64,000 nt of DNA from CAVQJU01 sp963729215. Its GTDB lineage: Bacteria > Acidobacteriota > Vicinamibacteria > Vicinamibacterales > CAVVIG01. Position numbers and translations under genes: made by a program. Where the stretch lies: positions 558,001-622,000 of the forward strand of contig CAVSND010000023.1 in NCBI GenBank assembly GCA_963729215.1, in the 5' to 3' direction. The notes beneath the pieces were generated by a model. The model searched no databases and was not told where the DNA came from. It worked only from the letters and a program-made list of their open reading frames with translations. Shown piece by piece: positions 58,614 through 64,000 of this stretch (position 1 is its first letter; the number at the start of each line of letters is the position of its first letter).

Positions 58614-59389
58614 TCGGATCCCCCGTAGCGTCCGCCTTCAGGCGGACGTTCACCGGCCGGCTGAAGCCGGCCGCTACGGAACCGTAAAAGCCGCCTGGTG
58701 CCGCCGGCCGTTATGGTCCGATCCAATTCCACGAGCAGCTTCGACGCGGCGCCCGCACCGATTGTCAGCGGCTCGCGGTTCGCGCCGAGCAGACGGACGG
58801 CGTCCGCTGCCGTGTCGCGGGCCTCGACTTCCACCCGTTCCCCCGGCTTGAGATGGTTACGCTCGATGAATCTCAGGAACGCGGGATCCTGGTCGGTAAT
58901 GCGCGTCACCTTCAGCACCTGCCCGATCGGACACGTGAGCAGGTTGTCGAGGTGCCGCGCGGCGATCGCGCCGTCGGCGCCGGGAATGGGATCCCCGTGC
59001 GGATCGCGCGTCGGGCGGCCCAGCATCTCGTCGATTCGCTCGATCAGCCGTTCGGAGACGACGTGCTCCAGTTGTTCGGCTTCTTCGTGCACCTCGGCCC
59101 AGCTCATCCCCATCACCTGCACGAGAAACGCTTCGACGAGACGGTGACGCCTCAGCACAAGTCCCGCCAGCTGTTCGCCGGCTGTCGTCAGCCGCACGCC
59201 GGAATACGGTTCGTACTCGGCCAGCCCCGATTCGGCGAGCGCCTTGACCATGGTCGTCGCCGTCCCCGGCGTGACGCCCACCGCGGCGGCGACGTGACCC
59301 ATCGGCAACAGCCGCTGCCCCGCCGGCAGCGCCGACTGGCCGTGGTAGATCGCCTTCAGATAGTTTTCAACCGTGCTCGAGGGGAGCAT
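58610..59389 (-). CDS. DtxR/MntR-family metal-dependent repressor with repeat-encoded tail
   Basis: A 259-aa iron/manganese-type repressor. N-terminal winged helix (TVENYLKAIYHGQ, MGHVAAAVGVTPGTATTMVKAL, SGLAEYEPYSGVRLT), dimerisation and metal domain (GLVLRRHRLVEAFLVQVMG, EEAEQLEHVVSERLIERID) and a C-terminal SH3-like domain (GERVEVEARDTAADAVRL). The last 24 residues or so, after TITAGGTRRLL, come from translation of the GTAGCG palindrome at 58625-58677. It shares a 26-bp divergent start region with ubiE. Its stop codon overlaps that of the phosphatase gene in CTAG. Confidence 0.88.
   Translation of the reverse strand: MLPSSTVENYLKAIYHGQSALPAGQRLLPMGHVAAAVGVTPGTATTMVKALAESGLAEYEPYSGVRLTTAGEQLAGLVLRRHRLVEAFLVQVMGMSWAEVHEEAEQLEHVVSERLIERIDEMLGRPTRDPHGDPIPGADGAIAARHLDNLLTCPIGQVLKVTRITDQDPAFLRFIERNHLKPGERVEVEARDTAADAVRLLGANREPLTIGAGAASKLLVELDRTITAGGTRRLLRFRSGRLQPAGERPPEGGRYGGSD
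58625..58677. repeat. GTAGCG double-hairpin element inside the DtxR-like reading frame
   Basis: Begins GTAGCGTCCGCCTTCAGGCG and ends GGCTGAAGCCGGCCGCTAC. Two perfect hairpins as in 44412-44457 with one arm pair changed to GGCCGGC/GCCGGCC. On the minus strand it is translated as part of the DtxR-like C-terminus. Confidence 0.8.
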
Positions 59390-59396
59390 GCAGGGA

Positions 59397-59403
59397 TATT
59401 ATC
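59397..59403. promoter_or_regulatory. Overlapping divergent -10 boxes for the DtxR-like gene and ubiE
   Basis: GGATATTATCC is palindromic: TATTAT on the plus strand lies 13 nt before the ubiE ATG, and GATAAT on the minus strand lies 8 nt before the repressor ATG. Binding of either polymerase or repressor would exclude the other. Confidence 0.45.
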
Positions 59404-59415
59404 CGACGAAACGTC

Positions 59416-60153
59416 ATGAGACTGGCCGATGCGATTGCGACCCCGGACGGCAAGCGCCGCTACGTGCGCAAACTGTTCTCGACGATCGCCGATCGGTACG
59501 ATCTCATCACCGTGGTGCTGTCGTACGGGCAGGACCAGCGATGGAAGCGCCGCCTCGTCGATCTCGCGGCGCCCCGCCTTGAATCCGGCGGCCGTTGCAC
59601 TGGACCTTGCGACCGGCACCGGTGACATCGCGTTCCGGCTGGCCTCGAGCGGCTGGAACGTGGTGGGCCTCGACGTCACGCGGCGCATGATCGAGCTCGC
59701 GCGATCCAAGGCGGCGGGGGGAAGCCCGATCGATCCGTCCCGGGCTTTCTGGTCGGCGATATGCTCGCGCTGCCGTTTCCCGCCCGGGTCTTCGACGTGG
59801 TGACGGCGGGATACGGGCTGCGCAACGTCCCCGATTTGCGCGCGGCCATCGACGAGATGCATCGGGTGCTGAAGGACGGCGGCCAGGTCCTCTCGCTCGA
59901 CTTCAACAGGCCGTCGAACCCGATTGTCCGCGGCGCCTACCTGGCGTATCTGAAAATGACGGGGGGTATGCTGGGCTGGGTTCTTCACGGCGACGCCGAC
60001 ACGTATCGATACATTCCCGCGTCGATTCGCAACTATCCAGGGGCGGAAGGGGTTGCCCGCCTGTTCGAGGCCCGCGGCTTCGTTGGCGTCCGGCACCTGG
60101 CGGTCCTGGGCGGTCTGATGACGATCCACGTCGCCTTCAAGAACGGCTCCTAG
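59416..60153 (+). CDS. ubiE: Demethylmenaquinone/ubiquinone methyltransferase UbiE/MenG (two compensating frameshifts)
   Basis: An SAM-dependent quinone methyltransferase of about 245 aa. Three pieces in order are readable: KRRYVRKLFSTIADRYDLIT..LSYGQDQRWKRRLVDL in the first frame; VALDLATGTGDIAFRLASSG..VVGLDVTRRMIELAR in the second; VGDMLALPFPARVFDVVTAG, YGLRNVPDLRAAIDEMHRVLK and YRYIPASIRNYPGAEG back in the first. The frame shifts near 59590 and returns near 59737. Conserved motifs on all sides argue for sequencing errors. It supports the respiratory chain with the oxidase genes. Confidence 0.87.
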
Positions 60154-60227
60154 TGGACTGCCTTCCCCAATCAAGGCCGGCCGCGCCGTTGGCGCGGCCG
60201 GAAAATCGCGGTCCACGCTTGTTTTTT
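60153..60227 (+). terminator. Probable terminator after ubiE
   Basis: Inner perfect 11-bp hairpin CCGGCCGCGCC-GTT-GGCGCGGCCGG (60177-60201), enclosed by GTGGAC (60153-60158) and GTCCAC (60211-60216), followed by a T6 run at 60222-60227. Confidence 0.55.
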
Positions 60228-60261
60228 CGCGGTACTCTTCCAGTTGATACACGCCGCTAAG

Positions 60262-60690
60262 ATGGAAGTCGATACCTCGAAGTGGTCCGGCGAAGGGGCC
60301 TTCACCCAGGTCCTCGTCGACTGGCTGGCCAAAGTGGACGGGGTGACGCTGGTGCGTGTCGAGGATGCCCCGGCGAGCCGTTCGGAGGCCGACTACAACT
60401 TCATCAGCAACGAACTGTTCGTGGCGTTCGAAACGGCGGTCAGGACCGAGCCCGTCCGGAGGCTGGGGGTCCTTCCGGGGTCGCGGAAGGTCACGTATCA
60501 GAAGCTGGACGTCGCGGGGCTCGAGGCTCTGATGACGGCCGCTCCGGGCATCGGCGCCCCGGATTATTCGGACGCGGGCATGCTCCAGTACCTGCGAACC
60601 GAAAGAATCATTCCCCCTTATCAGACTAGAGGTTACAAGCTGGTCGAGCTGGTCAGGTTGTACGACGCCGGCGCCCCCCGGCGTTCCTAA
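60262..60690 (+). CDS. Conserved-looking hypothetical protein
   Basis: A 142-aa soluble protein with no family I recognise. It contains DGVTLVRVEDAPASRSEADYN, ELFVAFETAVR and PGSRKVTYQKLDVAGLEALM, and ends IIPPYQTRGYKLVELVRLYD. Balanced composition and codon use similar to neighbours argue for a real gene. The ATG at 60262 is preferred over an upstream TTG-type codon. It lies 36 bp before the PilT-like gene, possibly the same operon. Confidence 0.6.
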   Translation: MEVDTSKWSGEGAFTQVLVDWLAKVDGVTLVRVEDAPASRSEADYNFISNELFVAFETAVRTEPVRRLGVLPGSRKVTYQKLDVAGLEALMTAAPGIGAPDYSDAGMLQYLRTERIIPPYQTRGYKLVELVRLYDAGAPRRS

Positions 60691-60726
60691 TGGCGGTGCT
60701 CCCTCGTGCCGATACGCGCATAGTCA

Positions 60727-63030
60727 ATGAGTCTGGTTCCCTCACTGCTTCAGGCAATTGTCGGCGTGGACGGCGAAGCGCTGGTGATGCACGCGGGCGA
60801 CAAGCCCTACGTCGTCGCTCCCTCCGGACAGATTGAGCTGGCCAGCCGCGGACTGACCCTCGAAGCCGTCAACGGCATCGTGTCGCAGCTGTTGCCGCCC
60901 GACGCACTGAGCGCCCTCGACGAATTTGGCGCCATCCAGCAGGAACTGGCAGGGCTGGCCGAGTTTCCGGGCGAGAGCTTCACGGTGGTTGCCGCCCGGG
61001 GCGGCGACGATGTCTGGGTCGAGATTCGCCGCCGTAAGGTTCCCGACGACGACCAGGTGCCCGACGACTTGTTCGCGGCGACCCCGCCCGTCGAGGCGGC
61101 CGGCGCCGCACCTGGCGATCTTTCCCAGACGAACATGGCCGAGGTGCAGCGGCCCGCGAACGGCGACTACACGGACATCGACGATGTGGGACCGCTGGGA
61201 CACCCCGGACGCCTGGAGGATGTGAGGCAGAGGGGCTCCGACGGCGAGGGAGAAGGAGAAGTCGCCATCGATCTCGGGGACCTGGACGTTCCCGACGCGG
61301 TGCAATTGTTCGAAACGCCTCCGGTCGCCGTCGCGAGGGTGGCTGAGGACGTCGTGGCCGCGCCCGAACTCGCAGTGCCGGTCATCCCGGTCCAGACAGC
61401 GCCGGCGTTCGTTGCGCCGCCGCCTGCGCCGCCGGTGTCGCCGCCGCCAATGGCGGCCGTTCCGGTCGCGCCGCCTCCGGTCGCAGCTGCGCCACCGGCA
61501 CCACGTCCTGTTGTCCAGGCGCCGGCGCCTCCGGCTCCTGCCGCGGTACCAGTTGTTCCGGTCGTTCCGCCCCCGGTGTCACCGGCCGCCGTGGCGAGCG
61601 TCGTCAGTTCTGTCGCGCCGCCACTGGTCGAGCATCCCGTGGCCGCGGCTTCGCCCGCTGCGCCTGAGGCCGCCGCACCGCCGCCAGCTGCGTCGCCGCC
61701 GGCCGCCGCACCGCCACGGGCCGTGCCGCCCGTTGCGCCGTCGGTCGCGGCGCCGACGCCCGTGACGCCGCCGATCGTTGCGCCGCCGATCGTTTCGCCA
61801 CCGCCGGTCGCGCCGCCGATGGCCGCCTCGCCAGAACCGGCACCCAGTGCGCCGGCGCCGCAGCCGGCAGTCGTGCTCCCGATGTCACGCAGCCCGATCC
61901 GCACCGATGCGCCGCCGCCTCCGATTCCGGCCGGCGTCTCCGGCCTCGACCGGTTGCTGCGGATGGCTTCCGCGCGTGGCGCGTCCACTCTGTATCTCTC
62001 GTCCAACGCGCGCCCGTCCGTTCGCGTGGACGGCGAAATCCAGATGCTCGAAGGCGAGCCCTCGCACGGACCGAACGATGTCGAGTCGCTACTCCTCACG
62101 CTGGTACCCGACCGGAACCACGAAGCGCTGCGGAGCGGCGTGGCGACCGAATGGATCAGCGACGTGGACGGCGTCGGCCGTGTACGCTGCCTGAGTTTCC
62201 GCGATCATCGAGGCCCGGGCGGCGTGTTCCGCATGATGCCGGTTCGCGCGGTGTCGGCCGAACAACTCGGCCTCTCGAGTGAAATCCAGTCGCTGGCGCT
62301 CGAATCCGGCGGACTGGTCCTCGTGGCCGGCTCGCGTCTGAGCGGCAAGCGGACCATGATTTCGGCGCTCGTCGATCTCATCAACCACACGCGCCGCGAT
62401 CACGTCATCACGATCGAAAGCGAGATCAACGTCGTCCACGAACGCGGGACGTCGTTCATCAGCCAGCGCGAGGTGCGCGGCAGCTACGACGATGTGGAAG
62501 GGGTGGCGCGGGCGGCGCTGCGCGAGGATCCGGACGTGCTGGTCGTGGAGTCGATGCGAACGGCGCCGCTCATCAACGTGGCCCTCGAGGCGGCGGGTTC
62601 CGGTCAACTCGTGATCGGCGGTTTCCCGGCGCACAACACGACGGCGGCGGTCGATCGCATCATCAATCTCTATCCTCCGGAAAACCGTCGTCAGATGCAG
62701 CTGGCGCTTGCCGAGAACCTGCGCGGGATTGTGGCGCAGGTGCTTCTGCGCAAGACCGGCGGCGGGCGGCTGCCCGCGCGGGAAATCCTGCTCAACACGC
62801 CCGCGGTGGCGGGCATCATCGCCGAGGGCCGGACGTCGCAGCTGCCCGCAGCCATCGAGGGTGGCCGCCGGCAGGGAATGCTGCCGCTCAACGACGCGCT
62901 CGCGGCGTTCGTTCAGAGCGGAGCCGTCGACGTCCGCGAAGCCTATCGGCGCGCCGCCGACCGCGCCGGGTTCCTCTCGCTCCTCAAGCGCCTCGGCATG
63001 GACACGACGCCGATCGAGCGGATGGCGTAG
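60727..63030 (+). CDS. PilT/PilB-like ATPase with duplicated N-domain and degenerate nucleotide motifs
   Basis: A 767-aa protein related to type IV pilus retraction ATPases. Residues 1-115 resemble a PilT N-domain (LLQAIVGVDGEALVMHAG); 130-400 is a Pro/Ala/Val-rich linker; 400-500 is a second PilT N-domain (LLRMASARGASTLYLSSN, RPSVRVDGEIQML); 510-767 is the RecA-like core. Walker A reads GSRLSGKRT with Arg after the Lys instead of Ser/Thr; the Asp-box reads TIESEINVVH; the Walker-B region is LVVESMRT instead of VGEMRD; the His-box is GGFPAHNT. ATP hydrolysis may be impaired, so it could be a regulatory pseudo-ATPase. Its TAG stop codon is the first base-triplet of the repeat at 63028. Confidence 0.8.
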   Translation: MSLVPSLLQAIVGVDGEALVMHAGDKPYVVAPSGQIELASRGLTLEAVNGIVSQLLPPDALSALDEFGAIQQELAGLAEFPGESFTVVAARGGDDVWVEIRRRKVPDDDQVPDDLFAATPPVEAAGAAPGDLSQTNMAEVQRPANGDYTDIDDVGPLGHPGRLEDVRQRGSDGEGEGEVAIDLGDLDVPDAVQLFETPPVAVARVAEDVVAAPELAVPVIPVQTAPAFVAPPPAPPVSPPPMAAVPVAPPPVAAAPPAPRPVVQAPAPPAPAAVPVVPVVPPPVSPAAVASVVSSVAPPLVEHPVAAASPAAPEAAAPPPAASPPAAAPPRAVPPVAPSVAAPTPVTPPIVAPPIVSPPPVAPPMAASPEPAPSAPAPQPAVVLPMSRSPIRTDAPPPPIPAGVSGLDRLLRMASARGASTLYLSSNARPSVRVDGEIQMLEGEPSHGPNDVESLLLTLVPDRNHEALRSGVATEWISDVDGVGRVRCLSFRDHRGPGGVFRMMPVRAVSAEQLGLSSEIQSLALESGGLVLVAGSRLSGKRTMISALVDLINHTRRDHVITIESEINVVHERGTSFISQREVRGSYDDVEGVARAALREDPDVLVVESMRTAPLINVALEAAGSGQLVIGGFPAHNTTAAVDRIINLYPPENRRQMQLALAENLRGIVAQVLLRKTGGGRLPAREILLNTPAVAGIIAEGRTSQLPAAIEGGRRQGMLPLNDALAAFVQSGAVDVREAYRRAADRAGFLSLLKRLGMDTTPIERMA

Positions 63031-63146
63031 CAGGGCGGTGAAAAACACCGCCCTGAATGCAGAACGCAGAATGTAGAACGGAGAAATACGCCGGAATTCT
63101 CCGTTCTCCGTTTTCCGTTCAGCCTGCGTTCTTCGGCAGGCTGCTA
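63028..63146. repeat. 119-bp composite palindromic element bounded by TAGCAG...CTGCTA
   Basis: Left hairpin AGGGCGGTG-AAAAA-CACCGCCCT (63032-63054), heptamer arms about 63063-63085 and 63097-63119 (AGAACGC-like units and their complement), right hairpin GCCTGC...GCAGGC (63122-63141), and terminal inverted repeat TAGCAG/CTGCTA. The left TAG is the stop codon of the PilT-like gene. This is the most complete copy of the family. Confidence 0.8.
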
Positions 63147-63153
63147 GCCCCTC

Positions 63154-63582
63154 TTACTTCTCGACAAACGGCTCCAGCGCCTTCAGCAGGAAAGCCAGGA
63201 CATCCGCATCCGAGAGCTCGCGAATGGGTACGGCGGGATTCAGCGGCCGCTCGGAGACGTTCGTTCTGTTTCCCCAGGCCCGGCTGGTCCGGCCAACCAC
63301 GAGGGGTGTTCCGCCAGTCGAGTCCAGCACGACCTCGATGAAGTCGTCCGCGGACTTGTCGGACATCAGCCGCACGCTCCCGCCCGGCGTGAACAGGCTG
63401 AAGAGGTAGCCTTCGGCGCGCAGGACGTTGCCGGCCTGCCGGAAGAGTGGAGCAGCCACCTGGTCGAGAAAGACGCCGTACTCTCTGCCGGCGTTGTCGT
63501 TCGCGGCTCGCCGATCCGCGGCGGCCCGTTTCGCGTGGTCGATGGCGAGCAGGATTTGCTGGCGGACGCCGGCGATTTCCAT
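63154..63582 (-). CDS. Hypothetical protein downstream of a CoA-transferase
   Basis: A 142-aa soluble protein without a recognised family. It contains GREYGVFLDQVAAPLFRQAGN, LRAEGYLFSLFTPGGSVRL, DDFIEVVLDSTGGTPLVVGRT and a C-terminal helix DADVLAFLLKALEPFVEK. The ATG overlaps the CoA-transferase stop codon by one base (TGATG), so it is translationally coupled to it. Confidence 0.65.
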   Translation of the reverse strand: MEIAGVRQQILLAIDHAKRAAADRRAANDNAGREYGVFLDQVAAPLFRQAGNVLRAEGYLFSLFTPGGSVRLMSDKSADDFIEVVLDSTGGTPLVVGRTSRAWGNRTNVSERPLNPAVPIRELSDADVLAFLLKALEPFVEK

Positions 63583-64000
63583 CAGATCACTCCCGTGGCC
63601 CGCAGCTGGCCGATGACCTCGCCGCCGAGGCCCAGGTCGTGCGCCAGCACGGCGTCCGTGTGTTGTCCGAGCGTCGGGGGCGCCGCCCGCATCGCGGCCG
63701 GCGTGTCCGACAGCTTGATCGGCGTGCCGAGGACGCGGATGCTTCCCGCGCCGGGGTGCTGCATGGGCACGATCATTTCGCGCGCCGCCAGCTGCGGATC
63801 GCTGAAGACTTCACGCAGATCGCGAACCGAGCCGCAGGGCACGCCGGCCGCCGTCAGCTTGTCGATCCAGTACCGTCGCGGATGCGGGCGCAGGACGGCG
63901 GCCACCAGCGGCCGCAGTTCCGCATAGCCCGTGACGCGGCCGCGATTGGTGGCGAACTGCTCTCCGGCCTCGAGACCGGCAACGCCGCAGAAACGCCGCC
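63582..64000 (-). CDS. CaiB/BaiF family III CoA-transferase (C-terminal part; runs off window)
   Basis: The last 139 residues of a family III CoA-transferase, which moves CoA between carboxylic acids. Matching features are EQFATNRGRVTGYAELRPLV (helix preceding the C-terminal domain), RRYWIDKLTAAGVPCGSVRDL, EVFSDPQLAAREMIV and PPTLGQHTDAVL near the C-terminus. The frame is open to the window edge and the catalytic Asp lies outside. Confidence 0.85.
   Translation of the reverse strand, partial: RRFCGVAGLEAGEQFATNRGRVTGYAELRPLVAAVLRPHPRRYWIDKLTAAGVPCGSVRDLREVFSDPQLAAREMIVPMQHPGAGSIRVLGTPIKLSDTPAAMRAAPPTLGQHTDAVLAHDLGLGGEVIGQLRATGVI

Noticed and set aside
63060..63120. CRISPR repeats
   Set aside because: Units are 7 nt, imperfect and in inverted orientation; no spacers or cas genes.
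1..64000. tRNA, rRNA, prophage, transposase or integrase genes
   Set aside because: None could be recognised on either strand.

Overview
The window looks like a chromosomal segment of a high-GC, Gram-negative, aerobic Acidobacteriota bacterium, most plausibly of the Vicinamibacteria (subgroup 6) type. The inference rests on gene families: Oar-like TonB-dependent receptors with an N-terminal carboxypeptidase-regulatory-like domain, a CadC-type winged helix fused to TolB-like propeller repeats, a VWFA-related acidobacterial domain protein, a DUF1592/DUF1552/ankyrin trio and many Tat-exported enzymes. No rRNA, tRNA, CRISPR array, phage or transposase gene was seen. All taxonomy here is inferred from the sequence alone.

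Layout. 1-7.8 kb: a TonB receptor cut by the window edge, DUF4136 and uncharacterised secreted proteins, two secreted beta-propeller proteins and a one-component membrane regulator. 8-15.9 kb: a co-directional run of a TonB receptor and secreted enzymes (phosphotriesterase-like, VOC, cupin, solitary substrate-binding protein, sulfatase) that reads like a scavenging/catabolic locus. 16-20.7 kb: a quinoprotein-type propeller, small envelope proteins and a TPR protein. 20.9-24.8 kb: an aa3-type cytochrome c oxidase operon (I-III-IV-small-small-II). 24.9-27 kb: VWA protein, frataxin CyaY and an FTR1 iron permease with a Fur-box-like palindrome. 27-32.5 kb: OsmC, a membrane acyltransferase, a DGQHR protein and rfbB-rfbA-rfbC for dTDP-rhamnose precursors. 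32.5-35.2 kb: a candidate structured RNA with terminator, a damaged pxpA and an acyl-CoA ligase. 35.2-42.6 kb: an almost complete arginine regulon, argC-B-D-J-F on one strand diverging from argR-argH. 42.6-44.4 kb: a zinc-ribbon/RG-rich protein, fabI and a small membrane protein. 44.4-49.8 kb: ankyrin, DUF1552 and DUF1592 cytochrome-like proteins. 49.9-55.2 kb: a membrane-anchored sigma-54 activator upstream of an HD-GYP/GAF/GGDEF protein. 55.2-64 kb: PIN-like, DUF4097, queC/queD, phosphatase, DtxR-like regulator, ubiE, a divergent PilT-like ATPase and a CoA-transferase.

Two genome-wide themes stand out. First, intergenic gaps are dense in palindromic repeats of several unrelated families (GTAGCGTCCG..., AACGCAGAA heptamer arms, CACGAAG, GATCGCAGAG, TGGTCATC). 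Several abut or actually supply the stop codons of flanking genes, one is read as the C-terminal tail of a regulator, and one carries two divergent start codons. Second, many genes have a -10-like hexamer 6-9 nt upstream of the start codon, which implies frequent leaderless transcription.

About ten genes, including housekeeping ones (ctaD, argH, rfbB, ubiE), carry single-base frameshifts with intact homologous sequence on both sides. This density fits uncorrected sequencing or assembly errors better than pseudogene formation, so reconstructed products are described for those loci.
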